Assembly: GCF_900142145.1 (NCBI RefSeq)
Contig: NZ_FQZV01000006.1
Coordinates: 1 to 64,000, forward strand
Direction of reading: 5' to 3'
Source: Geosporobacter subterraneus DSM 17957
GTDB taxonomy: Bacteria; Bacillota; Clostridia; Peptostreptococcales; Thermotaleaceae
Length of the DNA: 64,000 nucleotides
Part shown: positions 23,426 to 32,378 of the stretch, one piece after another
Layout of the letters: every line of letters begins with the position of its first letter
Position numbering within the stretch: the stretch's first letter is position 1
The notes under the pieces: generated by a model
Database searches by the model: none
What the model was told of the DNA's origin: nothing
What the model saw: the letters and a program-made list of their open reading frames with translations, nothing else
Program-made: the position numbers and the translations under genes

Positions 23426-25789
23426 TTATCTATTGATATTTCCCAATGCCTTGTAGATCATGTCTGCTGCTTCTGCCATTGTAGCGGTATCCTTCGGTCT
23501 GAAGTTTGTATCAGCACCCAGCAGTCCCAGTCCCTTGCATATTGCCACATATCCTATATTCTCCGGTGAGATATCTGCCTGATCCTTAAAGGATATATTA
23601 AAGATGTCCTTTGTCTTGGCCAAAGCATCATATTTTAACATTTTAACTAGCATTACGGCCAGCTGCTCCCGATCCACTGCTGCGGCACCGTCAAACTTTC
23701 CTTCTTTGTTTTCAATGATACCGTAGCGCATAGCCATATGGATGAATCGATAGTCATCACTGTCTTCACTGACATCAGAGAATTTCAGCTTATCTGCAGC
23801 TTCCTTCACCGGATAGTAGTAATCCATTCCCCGTGCCTTAACAAGCATCTTAACGGCTTCCAGCTTGCTGATTGACTCATTTGGCTTAAAGGTGTTCTTG
23901 TCAATAATGCCTTGCTGAGCCAGTAACTTTGCACTTCTTTCTACCCAGTGTCCTTTAATCAGACTGTCAAAATCATTGACTGCATCAATTGGAATGGTTT
24001 TTCCATTGTAATCCATCATGTTGCCATTAGCAGCATCAATCATCATATATGGATTAAATGGTGCTTTTTTCGGTGCTATTCTGTATACCAGTTTCGTATC
24101 GAAAACAGGATTCTGATAATCGTTGTTGGTGTTGAAACGGAAGTATGCCAACTCCAGTTCATTTACCTTAAATATTGCATCCTTCGCTGCCTCCTCAGAA
24201 ATCACGTTTCCTATTGATGGGAACTTGAGATCCTCCTGCCATCTTGCATTGAAATGCTGTATCTTACCGGTTCTATTATTAAAGCTGATGCTGATTTGGT
24301 TTTCTTCGTAAGTTGCACCATTTACCACTCTAGGGAAATTAAAATAATATTCCATCGGCGGAATCAATTTCCCATCTACCATCTCCTGGTAGATTACATT
24401 GGCTTGATCGGTTCTAACACTCTTGATTTTTCCTGGGTGATATTTTTCAATCATCTCCACAGCCTTTGCAAAGGCCTCTTCCCAAGTTAAAGCAGGCTCA
24501 AAGGGTTGACCGTATGGCATGTCATAGTATTGCCAGTTGTTGAAGGCCAATACTTCCTCTGTCAGCGCATCAATCATAATTCTGCCGTTATTTGGCATCA
24601 TGGCCATTTTTTCACTGGCAGCCTTGCTATCCTTAGTTTCTACGGTAAATTCTATGTTCCATGCTTTTCTGCCGGCACTTTCCCAGTAACCGTCACCTTC
24701 AACATAGTTGGTGCTGTTCACCTTTACCTGATCTCCAAGCTCTGCCTTTAACACTGCCAGAGCAACCTTTTCTGCTTCTTCCTTGGTTAACTCCTTTGCT
24801 CTTTTTACCACAGGCTTAGCCTTTTTATAAATATCATCAATCTGCTTTTCTGTCAGACTTGCAAACTTCATCTGCTGGTCCTGTTCTTTTCCATTCCAGC
24901 CGATCATTTTGCCTGTCTTGGCGTCAACCATATCTGCAAATTTGTAAGTAGCACGATAAGCTAATTTCACCGTCTTAGGCACCGGCTCGTATTTAAATGG
25001 ATCTCGGATTGGGAAGTAGATCAGCTCCATTCCCATGTTGTTCCGGTATATCTTCGTAGCCTCTTCCAAAGTCTTGATACCGTCTTTTTTCGGTAAATTG
25101 GAAAGGGTTTTATCCCATCTGTAGCCAAAATTACGGATTTCTCCTGTCGCACCATCAATTCCTACATTGATATAGTTTGCATCGTATTTGATTCCCTCAT
25201 GGATTCTTTGATAGTTAAAATAGTAAAATACCGGATAAGATCCACCGTACATATCACGGTAGTGCTCATCCTGATTTTCCATTAGTTTTGTCTGGGCAAG
25301 CATTCCCGGTACAATCTTATTGGCAAATTCCTCAGCCTTCTTCTGGGCTTCTTCCTTTGTGATGGTGGTAACCTTCGTACCTTGTTCACTATACTTTCCG
25401 CCATCTTTGTTCATTTCCAAGATCTCACCGGTGGTTGCATCAATGGTAATTCCCGTATAGAAATATTCCATGTGATCGTTATAATTCCAATTCATCGCCC
25501 ATACATATCGGTCAGGACTGCTCCAATCCTTTCGATATTCAGTATTGGTTTGATATTTCTTGTCATCCACTGTTATACCGAAGTACTCTTTTAAAGCTTT
25601 TTTTGCTGTCTCCAATGCTTTTTCCTTGCTGATATCCGGCTGCTTCTCCGGTGTGCCTTCTGCGGCCTTTACTTCCATGGTCATTACAGGCATGGTTTTT
25701 ACAGGTACATCTGCAAAGGCTGGAATTGTAGGTGTAGCAGCCAGTGTTGCCGCCAGCATAAATGCGAGGCCTTTTCGTTTTACCATCAT
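23426..25789 (-). CDS. Secreted YcdB/YcdC (PepSY-type) repeat protein with SLH domains
   Basis: About 787 residues, clearly homologous to the protein at 20883-23165 over its whole length. It has a signal peptide (about 1-27, ending IPAFADV), YcdB/YcdC modules (about 45-610) and three SLH repeats (about 615-785; KGHWVERSAKLLAQQGII, DREQLAVMLVKML and FRPKDTATMAEAADMIYKAL). GGAGGG lies just before the double ATG. The pair probably arose by duplication. A long, repeat-rich gap with two hairpins separates it from arcC, so it is likely transcribed alone. Function beyond wall attachment is not evident. Confidence 0.87.
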   Translation of the reverse strand: MMVKRKGLAFMLAATLAATPTIPAFADVPVKTMPVMTMEVKAAEGTPEKQPDISKEKALETAKKALKEYFGITVDDKKYQTNTEYRKDWSSPDRYVWAMNWNYNDHMEYFYTGITIDATTGEILEMNKDGGKYSEQGTKVTTITKEEAQKKAEEFANKIVPGMLAQTKLMENQDEHYRDMYGGSYPVFYYFNYQRIHEGIKYDANYINVGIDGATGEIRNFGYRWDKTLSNLPKKDGIKTLEEATKIYRNNMGMELIYFPIRDPFKYEPVPKTVKLAYRATYKFADMVDAKTGKMIGWNGKEQDQQMKFASLTEKQIDDIYKKAKPVVKRAKELTKEEAEKVALAVLKAELGDQVKVNSTNYVEGDGYWESAGRKAWNIEFTVETKDSKAASEKMAMMPNNGRIMIDALTEEVLAFNNWQYYDMPYGQPFEPALTWEEAFAKAVEMIEKYHPGKIKSVRTDQANVIYQEMVDGKLIPPMEYYFNFPRVVNGATYEENQISISFNNRTGKIQHFNARWQEDLKFPSIGNVISEEAAKDAIFKVNELELAYFRFNTNNDYQNPVFDTKLVYRIAPKKAPFNPYMMIDAANGNMMDYNGKTIPIDAVNDFDSLIKGHWVERSAKLLAQQGIIDKNTFKPNESISKLEAVKMLVKARGMDYYYPVKEAADKLKFSDVSEDSDDYRFIHMAMRYGIIENKEGKFDGAAAVDREQLAVMLVKMLKYDALAKTKDIFNISFKDQADISPENIGYVAICKGLGLLGADTNFRPKDTATMAEAADMIYKALGNINR

Positions 25790-26070
25790 GATCCCTCCAT
25801 TTTTGTTTCCTTCAACTTTATTTGTCCTATTTCCTTTTATACGTTCATCTGTGCAGTTTAAACTATTTTTTACCGGTAGGCACTATTTTCTTTTCGCTGG
25901 AATCGATCACCTTGCTTTCTGCGAAAAATTGTTTATATTACTACTTAATGGTTGATCTGTATATAAATAGACGTATAAAAGTTAGAAAAAGTTTCATGAA
26001 AAATAAGGTTTTCCCAAAAAAAGAATTGTGGTAATTTATTCCACTTATATTCTATCAGGTAAACACAAAA
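25790..26070. other. Leader and promoter region of the YcdB-SLH gene
   Basis: About 280 bp without a gene. The minus strand is A/T-rich and should hold the promoter of the gene at 23426, but I could not pick one consensus pair with confidence. Confidence 0.35.
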
Positions 26071-26094
26071 AAATACCGGAATTTTCCGGTATTT
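26071..26094 (-). terminator. Hairpin with CCGGAATTTTCCGG, distal
   Basis: AAATACCGGAA and TTCCGGTATTT form an 11-bp stem with a two-base loop. The same hairpin recurs at 26188-26215, on the other side of a repeat. Both probably descend from one terminator of the arc operon. Confidence 0.65.
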
Positions 26095-26128
26095 CTTAAG
26101 GAAAATCCAGGCTATGCCTCTTCTCCTT

Positions 26129-26181
26129 GTGAGACTTAGGGACGCGTCTCTCCTTCGTCGAGAAACTTCCCCAGGTCTCAC
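26129..26181. repeat. GTGAGAC palindromic repeat
   Basis: GTGAGACTTAGGGACGCG ... CCCCAGGTCTCAC: terminal inverted repeats GTGAGAC/GTCTCAC with an inner GGGACG element. Repeats with these ends are common in Firmicutes. It sits between two nearly identical terminator hairpins, as if it had duplicated or split one. Confidence 0.6.
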
Positions 26182-26187
26182 GAGAAG

Positions 26188-26215
26188 AAAAATACCGGGA
26201 TTTTCCGGTATTTTT
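26188..26215 (-). terminator. Hairpin with CCGGGATTTTCCGG, proximal to arcC
   Basis: AAAAATACCGG and CCGGTATTTTT pair around a short loop. It is a strong bidirectional terminator, placed downstream of arcC past a MITE-like repeat. Confidence 0.7.
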
Positions 26216-26237
26216 ATAAGTATGGCAATCGCCCTAA

Positions 26238-26321
26238 TTGTCATTCTGAGCGCAGCGAAGAATCTAATGATTTAAGTTTTTTTCAGATTCTTCATTTCAC
26301 TTCGTTTCATTCAGAATGACA
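26238..26321. repeat. MITE-like palindromic repeat, copy 3
   Basis: From TTGTCATTCTGAGCGCAGCG to CATTCAGAATGACA, with internal GAAGAATCT/AGATTCTTC pairing. It lies between the arcC stop and the terminator. Confidence 0.75.
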
Positions 26322-26372
26322 CGAATCTAAGTTTTTTCAGTAATCTGAAGTTTTCTCCAGTATTTTGATAGG

Positions 26373-27317
26373 TTACCCTACGATCACTGTACCTGTTTTT
26401 CCCTGAATACCCTCTTTAGCTTTTTCCAAAGAGGTGATCAGTGCTTTTCTGCCAGGCTTGGATGCAACGAATTTCATAGCCGCTTTTACCTTCGGCAGCA
26501 TGGAGCCTGGTGCAAAATGTCCTTCTTCGATATACTGCTTCGCCTGAGCGATGGTCATGACATCTAAATTCTGCTGGTTGGGCTTATTAAAGTTGATAGA
26601 TACCTTTTCAACAGCGGTGAGGATGATCAGATAATCTGCATCCAGAATCTCTGCGATCTTCTCTGAGGCAAAGTCCTTATCGATCACCGCAGGAACTCCT
26701 TCCAATACGCCATTTCCCTTATCTATTACTGGTACTCCGCCGCCCCCTACAGTGATTACTACATGACCGGCATCTACTAAGGTTTTTACAATCGGTGCTT
26801 CTACTACATCCACAGGCTCGGGAGATGCCACGACTCTTCTCCAGCCTCTTCCTGCATCCTCCTTCATGACATAGCCCTTTTCCTTTTGCAGGACTTCTGC
26901 CTCTTCTGCCGAAAAGAAGGAACCTACCGGTTTTGTCGGATTCTTAAAGCCTGGGTCCTCTTTGTCTACTACTACCTGAGTTACAATGGCCGCTACATTC
27001 TTTTGTACTCCTCTTTGCAGCATTTCTTCTCGAATGGCCTGCTGAAGGTGATAGCCTATATAGCCTTGGCTCATGGCGCCACATTCTGGGAAAGGCATGG
27101 TGGGTACACCGGCTGCCGCTTCATAAGTAGCTACGATTTGTCCCACTTGAGGGCCATTTCCATGGGCGATAATCAGTTCATGTCCGTCTTCTATCAAATC
27201 CACTAAAGGCTTTGCCGTTTCTTTTGCCGTTATCAACTGCGCTTCTGCAGTTGTATCCTTGGGATCTGCCTGCAGGGCATTTCCGCCAAGGGCAATGACC
27301 ACTCTGTCTTTTTTCAT
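26373..27317 (-). CDS. arcC: Carbamate kinase (ArcC)
   Basis: This is the last enzyme of the arginine deiminase pathway: carbamoyl phosphate plus ADP gives ATP, ammonia and CO2. The 314-residue product has VIALGGNALQ at the N-terminus, HGNGPQVG near residue 55, and VITVGGGGVPVI near residue 200, all typical of the carbamate kinase family. AAGGGGG precedes the ATG. It lies 29 bp after arcB, the third enzyme gene of the A-B-C operon, and is its main energy-yielding step. Confidence 0.96.
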   Translation of the reverse strand: MKKDRVVIALGGNALQADPKDTTAEAQLITAKETAKPLVDLIEDGHELIIAHGNGPQVGQIVATYEAAAGVPTMPFPECGAMSQGYIGYHLQQAIREEMLQRGVQKNVAAIVTQVVVDKEDPGFKNPTKPVGSFFSAEEAEVLQKEKGYVMKEDAGRGWRRVVASPEPVDVVEAPIVKTLVDAGHVVITVGGGGVPVIDKGNGVLEGVPAVIDKDFASEKIAEILDADYLIILTAVEKVSINFNKPNQQNLDVMTIAQAKQYIEEGHFAPGSMLPKVKAAMKFVASKPGRKALITSLEKAKEGIQGKTGTVIVG

Positions 27318-27346
27318 GCTGTTACCCCCTTGATTTAGTTTGCTTT

Positions 27347-28342
27347 CTATGCCATGGTTGCAACCATTACCGCTTTAATCGTATGCAGTCGGTTTTCTGC
27401 CTCGTCAAATACTTTTGAATGTCTGCTTCTAAACACCTCATCGGTTACTTCCATCTCTTTTAGCCCATACTTCTCATAAACTTCTTTTCCCACCTTGGTT
27501 TCCAGGTCATGGAAGGCTGGCAGACAGTGGAGGAAGATTACATCCGGATTTCCTGTTTTGCGAAGCATTTCCATATTTACCTGATAAGGATGCAGCAGCT
27601 TGATTCTTTCTTCGAATTGATCTTCCTCTCCCATGGATACCCATACATCTGTATAAATGACGTCAGCACCTTTTACTGCCTCGTCAATATTTTCAGTCAG
27701 CTCGATCACTGCACCGGTTTCCTTGGCTACTTCTCTCATTTCTGCTACCAGGCTTTCCTCTGGGAAAAGTTCCTTTGGTGCGCAGGCAACAAAATGCATG
27801 CCCATTTTTGCAGCACCCATCAGCAATGCATTGCCCATGTTATTTCTAGCGTCTCCGGCATAAACCATTTTTACTTTATTTAAAGCCTTTGGCACGTGCT
27901 CCATGATGGTAAGCAGGTCTGCTAAGATTTGGGTCGGATGATCTGCATCTGTTAAACCATTCCATACGGGTACGCCGGAATGCTCTGCTAAAAGCTCTAC
28001 GGTTGATTGGGCGAAGCCTCTAAATTCAATACCGTCATACATTCTGCCCAATACCTTGGCAGTATCCTCTAAAGATTCTTTTTTGCCCATTTGGCTGTCA
28101 TTGGAGCTTAGAAAAGTAACGCCGGCTCCCTCATCCATTGCGGCTACCTCAAAAGCGCATCTTGTTCTCGTAGATGCCTTTTCGAAAAGCAATACAATAT
28201 TTTTACCAGCTAATAGCTTTTCTTTTCCGCCCATTCTCTTCTTATTTTTTAGATCTTTTGATAATTCCAGCAAATATCTGATTTCTTCCGGGGTAAAATC
28301 CTTTAATGTTAAAAAACTTCTTCCTTTTAAATTTACTGCCAT
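27347..28342 (-). CDS. arcB: Ornithine carbamoyltransferase (catabolic, ArcB)
   Basis: In the arginine deiminase pathway this enzyme splits citrulline with phosphate into ornithine and carbamoyl phosphate. About 331 residues. The carbamoyl-phosphate motif is [16 protein letters not shown] (near residue 55), with [11 protein letters not shown] (near 133) and the ornithine-binding [10 protein letters not shown] (near 270). The position between arcA and arcC argues for the catabolic form over biosynthetic ArgF. The ATG at 28342 follows AAGGAGG; the six-codon extension in the frame is not needed. A repeat-containing gap of about 240 bp separates it from arcA. Confidence 0.95.
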   Translation of the reverse strand: MAVNLKGRSFLTLKDFTPEEIRYLLELSKDLKNKKRMGGKEKLLAGKNIVLLFEKASTRTRCAFEVAAMDEGAGVTFLSSNDSQMGKKESLEDTAKVLGRMYDGIEFRGFAQSTVELLAEHSGVPVWNGLTDADHPTQILADLLTIMEHVPKALNKVKMVYAGDARNNMGNALLMGAAKMGMHFVACAPKELFPEESLVAEMREVAKETGAVIELTENIDEAVKGADVIYTDVWVSMGEEDQFEERIKLLHPYQVNMEMLRKTGNPDVIFLHCLPAFHDLETKVGKEVYEKYGLKEMEVTDEVFRSRHSKVFDEAENRLHTIKAVMVATMA

Positions 28343-28438
28343 GCTTTTTTCCTCCTTCAATATTGATATGTAATTTGAGAAACCAATTATCCAGCGTATA
28401 TTATAAGCTCATACTATAAGAGTATCTGCTTACTAACG

Positions 28439-28510
28439 AGGTACAAGATACGAGGGCAAAAATAAAAGATGGTTTTAATTCCTGTACCGGGCACCTTGAA
28501 TCTTGCACCT
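28439..28510. repeat. Imperfect inverted repeat between arcB and arcA
   Basis: AGGTACAAGATACGAGG and CCTTGAATCTTGCACCT form imperfect arms around about 38 bp that contain a GTACCGGGCACC stretch. It looks like a small decayed palindromic element, and may also fold in the arc mRNA. Confidence 0.45.
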
Positions 28511-28579
28511 TTCATAAAGTTCATCTGTTGACTCATAATCATTGTTGTTTAAACAAGCATTTTTTATACCCATATTGTT

Positions 28580-29809
28580 TTATAGCTCTTCTCGTACTAA
28601 AGGCATACTCATGCAGCGTGGGCCCCCTCTGCCCCGTACCAGCTCAGAGCCTTCTATTTCGATTACCTTAACGCCGTGCTGTCGCAGGGTTTCATTGGAA
28701 GCTTCATTTCGATCATAGGTAACCACGACTCCCGGTGCAATAGCGAGGGTGTTGGTGCTGTCATTCCACTGCTCTCTGGCAGCAGTAACCTCATCGCCGC
28801 CGCCGCTTTGAATCAGATCGATGGCCGGCAGATTCAATGCTTCTTTAAGGGCACTCTGCAAATCCGGCAGTAGGTCTACTTTTGGATGGGTTTTTCCCGG
28901 ACTTAGGCGGAATACTCTTAATTTCTCCTCAACCCCTGGATAAATGGTAAATTTATCGTGATCCACCATGGTAAATACCGTATCTAAATGCATATAGGCT
29001 CTTGTGAATGGAATCTGTATGGCCAGTACCTGACGGATTTTCTCGTCATGATGAAACAGGTTGGCCGCTACATCCTCAATCCCTCTGGCAGAGGTTCTTT
29101 CACTGCAGCCAATAGCTACTACATTTTCGCCAAGAACTAGAATATCTCCTCCTTCTAAGCTGTATTTTTTATGATAATCATACCATAGGGGTGTAACTTC
29201 TTTTTTAAAGGTTGGATGGTAAGTATAGATATAGTTTAAAATCATGGTTTCCCGTTCTCGGGCAAACGTATTCATAGAGTTGATACAAAGGCCGCTTCCT
29301 ATAACAGCTCCGGGATCTCTTGTAAAGTATAGGTTCGGCAAAGGATTGATATAGAAGGGATATTCTTCCTTGATATAGTCCACCAAACGCTTGTCTCGAA
29401 TGCCTTCTTGAAAGTCCTTTTTATGAAGTCCTGCGATCAAGATTTCTGCCACTTCGCTGGAAGCTTTCTTCATCAAAAACTCTTTAATCTGTGCTTCCAA
29501 ATCAGGGTTTGCAATGTTGCTCTTTTCTAAAACCTCAGCAACCAGCTGCTCCTTAATCTTGTCATCCCGCATAATCTCTTCCAGCATTTCTTGATAATAA
29601 TATACAGTACACCCATTGGTTCTTAAGGCATCTGCAAATCCGTCATGCTCCTTGCGCATCTTCTTCAACCAGGGAATATCATCGAAAAGCAGTTCATGCA
29701 GGTATTGTGGTGTGATTCTTTCAAGTTCTCTTCCAGGTCGATGCAACATAACGGCTTTCAACTTCCCAATCTCCGATCTGACCTGCAGAAATGGTTTGTT
29801 GTCTGACAT
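28580..29809 (-). CDS. arcA: Arginine deiminase (ArcA)
   Basis: Hydrolyses arginine to citrulline and ammonia, the first step of the arginine deiminase pathway. About 409 residues. The N-terminal SEIGKLKAVMLHRPGREL, the NLYFTRDPGAVIG stretch, the EGGDILVLGENVV motif and the catalytic cysteine in RGGPRCMSMPL near the C-terminus are all present. ATG at 29809 follows AAAGGGGG; a 13-codon extension lacks a site. It heads the arcA-arcB-arcC unit. ARG-box-like sites lie 60-240 bp upstream, suggesting arginine-responsive control by an ArgR-type regulator that is not encoded in this window. Confidence 0.96.
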   Translation of the reverse strand: MSDNKPFLQVRSEIGKLKAVMLHRPGRELERITPQYLHELLFDDIPWLKKMRKEHDGFADALRTNGCTVYYYQEMLEEIMRDDKIKEQLVAEVLEKSNIANPDLEAQIKEFLMKKASSEVAEILIAGLHKKDFQEGIRDKRLVDYIKEEYPFYINPLPNLYFTRDPGAVIGSGLCINSMNTFARERETMILNYIYTYHPTFKKEVTPLWYDYHKKYSLEGGDILVLGENVVAIGCSERTSARGIEDVAANLFHHDEKIRQVLAIQIPFTRAYMHLDTVFTMVDHDKFTIYPGVEEKLRVFRLSPGKTHPKVDLLPDLQSALKEALNLPAIDLIQSGGGDEVTAAREQWNDSTNTLAIAPGVVVTYDRNEASNETLRQHGVKVIEIEGSELVRGRGGPRCMSMPLVREEL

Positions 29810-29960
29810 TATTTTGCCCCCTTTCTTATTTTTACCCCTATCCGCCAAAGTTGGATATGAATAAATCTCATTTCTAGCTTCAGTATATACAATATTCAGT
29901 CTACTTTCAAGTTGGCTTTTTTCAAGAACCTTATGTGATTTTCCATATTTTGTATTTTAC

Positions 29961-29977
29961 TTGGATATTCATTCATT
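29961..29977 (-). promoter_or_regulatory. Candidate ARG box upstream of arcA
   Basis: Read on the minus strand, AATGAATGAATATCCAA is close to the Bacillus ARG-box consensus CATGAATAAAAATKCAAK. Weaker TATGAATAA half-boxes occur at 29856 and 30035. Together they suggest an ArgR-controlled arcA promoter; experimental support is lacking. Confidence 0.45.
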
Positions 29978-30137
29978 TTCCCCTTAAAAGGCTTTTTATA
30001 AGGATTTTGTATTTTATTGCAATCTTCTGGAGATTATGAATAATTTTCGTGTCCGAAACTTATTTGCATATTGTATAAAAATTGAAATTTATAAATAAAG
30101 ATTTTTCTATAAATTTTTTATTTTGGTATGATTCACA

Positions 30138-30162
30138 TAAAAAGGCTGCCTTTCGACAGCCC
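30138..30162 (-). terminator. Terminator between the antiporter gene and arcA
   Basis: GGCTG and CAGCC pair, followed on the minus strand by six Ts. It lies directly after the antiporter stop, so arcA is probably transcribed from its own promoter. Confidence 0.7.
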
Positions 30163-30171
30163 CATGAATTT

Positions 30172-31575
30172 TTAGTTTTCCTGTACCTGAGCCTGCGGCA
30201 GCTTCTCCATGGTGATTCCGGTGAATCCATAGAAGATGGAAACCAATGGATTGATAAGGTTTAGGAAAGCATATGGCAGATAGGCAAAAGGATGAACTCC
30301 CAAAGCACTATACATAAAAGCTCCACAAGTGTTCCACGGCACCAGCGGTGAGGTCAGGGTACCAGAGTCCTCTAGGCATCTGGACAGGTTCTTTGGATGA
30401 AGTCCTTTTTCTGCAAAGATGTTTCTGTACATTCTTCCCGGTACAACGATAGAAAGATATTGATCCCCTGTAGTAAGATTTGTAAAGATACAAGTTAAAA
30501 TGGTAGCCGTTACCAAAGAACCGGTGCTCTTTGCAAAGGTTAAGATCTTTTCTGCAATGGCATTAAGCATTCCCGTTCTTTCCATAGTACCGCCGAAAGA
30601 CATAGCCAGCAAGATTAAGGAGATGGTCCACATCATACTGTCCAAACCGCCTCGGGATAATAACTCATCAACAGCTTCTACCCCTGTTTCAGACACAAAT
30701 CCGTAGTGAGCAGCATCAATGATTGCACTCATGTCTGCGCCCTGGAACATTGCTGCAAACAACCCGCCTAATATAGTTCCGCCAATTAGGCCGGGAATTG
30801 CCGGTACTTTGAAAATAACCATAGCAATTACTAATACAGGAGGAATTAACAGCAGCGGGCTGATGGTAAATTGGCCTCCCAAGGTCTCCAGCAGGGTGTT
30901 AATGCCAGCCACATCCAGCTCTTTACCCGCATATCTCATTCCGATAATCCCATAAAGTACAAGAGCAATCAAAAGACTTGGCCCCGTTGTAAAAACCATG
31001 TGCTTGATATGATCGAACAGGTTGGATCCAGCCATAGCCGGTGCCAGATTTGTCGTATCGGAAAGGGGTGACATTTTATCTCCAAAATATGCTCCGGAGA
31101 TGATAGCACCTGCTACAATGGGCAGCGGAATGCCAAGGCCTCCTCCAACGCCTAATAATGCAATACCTACGGTACCTGCAGTTGTCCAGGAGCTTCCTGT
31201 TGCTAAAGAAACAATACTACAAATTAGACATGTAGCCACAAGGAAAATTCCCGGAGATAGTATTTTAAGTCCATAATAGATCATGGTTGGAACAACACCG
31301 GCCAAAATCCAGGTTCCGATGATACAACCGATAATCATAAGAATTAAGACTGCTTGCATAGACATACGAATGGTATCGATAATTCCTTCTTCAATATCAC
31401 TCCACTTATACCCTGCACGGATTGCCACTAAAGCTGCAACGATAGTAGTCGCTAAGATCGGCATGTGCGGATCTCCGCCAAAAACCATCAATGTACTCAT
31501 TAGGGCAGCTACTAAGAAAATAATTACAAGGAAAGCCTCTCCAAAGGTAATTTTTCTAGGTATTTTATTTTCCAT
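30172..31575 (-). CDS. NhaC-family antiporter, probable arginine/ornithine exchanger
   Basis: A polytopic membrane protein of 467 residues with about twelve hydrophobic segments. The NhaC signature region SGAYFGDKMSPLSDTTNLAP is complete (near residue 165), preceded by SLATGSSWTTAGTVGIALLG. NhaC proteins exchange sodium for protons. In Clostridia and relatives, members beside arc genes are thought to exchange arginine for ornithine, which fits here because no arcD is present. That substrate is an inference from context. GGAGGG precedes the ATG. A terminator follows, so it is adjacent to, but not co-transcribed with, arcA. Confidence 0.85.
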   Translation of the reverse strand: MENKIPRKITFGEAFLVIIFLVAALMSTLMVFGGDPHMPILATTIVAALVAIRAGYKWSDIEEGIIDTIRMSMQAVLILMIIGCIIGTWILAGVVPTMIYYGLKILSPGIFLVATCLICSIVSLATGSSWTTAGTVGIALLGVGGGLGIPLPIVAGAIISGAYFGDKMSPLSDTTNLAPAMAGSNLFDHIKHMVFTTGPSLLIALVLYGIIGMRYAGKELDVAGINTLLETLGGQFTISPLLLIPPVLVIAMVIFKVPAIPGLIGGTILGGLFAAMFQGADMSAIIDAAHYGFVSETGVEAVDELLSRGGLDSMMWTISLILLAMSFGGTMERTGMLNAIAEKILTFAKSTGSLVTATILTCIFTNLTTGDQYLSIVVPGRMYRNIFAEKGLHPKNLSRCLEDSGTLTSPLVPWNTCGAFMYSALGVHPFAYLPYAFLNLINPLVSIFYGFTGITMEKLPQAQVQEN

Positions 31576-31913
31576 CGATTAATCCCTCCATTCACTTGAA
31601 TAAAAGTATAATATCGGTTAAGTCCCACCTAAGATGTACTCGTACTATACTCCTCTGCTTTTTCTCTCTCCAAAATCATAGAAACCCGTATTTCGTCTGT
31701 AGTAGTATCATTAAAGTAAATAAAATAATTGCACTTGCTCCATTCTCCCTCCCTTCTTTTTCTATTGATAGAGGCATACGTAGTTTTACAAAAACGTAAT
31801 ATTTTTAAATTCTTCTTAATTTTCTTATTTCCTGCTGCTTTTTTAAGAAACTTAAGAAAAATTGCATGATTTTTTGAAACCTCCACAATTTGTAATACTA
31901 TGATTCCAAAATA
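31576..31913. other. Gap between veg and the antiporter gene
   Basis: A/T-rich. A minus-strand ORF of 97 codons (31629-31922) overlaps the veg terminator and has no plausible product. The stretch should contain the antiporter promoter. Confidence 0.4.
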
Positions 31914-31945
31914 AAAAGCCATCTACCTTTCGATAGATGGCCTTT
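31914..31945 (-). terminator. Rho-independent terminator of veg
   Basis: GGCCATCTATC and GGTAGATGGCT form the stem on the minus strand, followed by TTTTATTTT, immediately after the veg stop. Confidence 0.85.
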
Positions 31946-31948
31946 CTG

Positions 31949-32215
31949 CTAGCTGACTTGTACTTTCTTTTCGTTACTACAGAGTGTAATTTCTACTGTT
32001 TCTGTAAGTATATCTGAATAACTGTAAGAAACCCTTCTTACTGAATTATATCCGCCGTCAATACGCACAACAAAGATGTTAGGATAAGTTGTCTCAAGGA
32101 TCCCTTCCTTAATGGATACCTTCTTTCTTCCCTTGTTGGCTTTTAATCTTACTTTTTCACCAACAAGATGTTCCACATTTCTTTTAATTTCGGCTAATGT
32201 ATTTTTTGAAGCCAC
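31949..32215 (-). CDS. veg: Veg family protein
   Basis: An 88-residue protein recognised by LAEIKRNVEHLVGEKVRLKA, NKGRKKVSIKEGILE and YPNIFVVRIDG, the conserved parts of Veg. In Bacillus subtilis Veg is highly expressed in growth and influences biofilm formation through the matrix repressor SinR. The molecular activity is not settled. The start is GTG preceded by AAAGGTGAT. Two near-perfect vegetative promoters lie upstream. Given the TasA-like locus in the same window the link to biofilm is suggestive, but SinR is not encoded here. Confidence 0.95.
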   Translation of the reverse strand: MASKNTLAEIKRNVEHLVGEKVRLKANKGRKKVSIKEGILETTYPNIFVVRIDGGYNSVRRVSYSYSDILTETVEITLCSNEKKVQVS

Positions 32216-32246
32216 CTAATCACCTTCTTTCAAAGTATACAGTATT

Positions 32247-32275
32247 ATCATACCATACTTCACGAAATATGTCAA
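32247..32275 (-). promoter_or_regulatory. Proximal sigma-A promoter of veg
   Basis: On the minus strand TTGACA, a 17-bp spacer and TATGAT, about 32 bp before the veg start codon. One base away from consensus at the -10. Confidence 0.8.
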
Positions 32276-32289
32276 ATTATTGATCAAAT

Positions 32290-32318
32290 ATTATACAATG
32301 GTATAGTATGAATGTCAA
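32290..32318 (-). promoter_or_regulatory. Distal sigma-A promoter of veg
   Basis: On the minus strand TTGACA, a 17-bp spacer and TATAAT: full consensus at both hexamers with ideal spacing. With the proximal promoter it should give very strong growth-phase transcription. Confidence 0.88.
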
Positions 32319-32348
32319 TAAATCAAGAGAAATTCTTATAAAAAATAT

Positions 32349-32378
32349 AAATAGAAGAACAATATTGTTCTTCTATTT
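32349..32378 (-). terminator. Terminator of the SpoIID-amidase gene
   Basis: AAATAGAAGAACAAT and its complement form a perfect 30-bp palindrome directly after the stop codon. Confidence 0.75.

Noticed and set aside
25945-26244. 99-residue minus-strand ORF
   Set aside because: It runs through two terminator hairpins and a palindromic repeat. Its sequence is explained by those elements.
31629-31922. 97-residue minus-strand ORF after veg
   Set aside because: It overlaps the veg terminator and is Lys-rich A/T read-through with no ribosome binding site.
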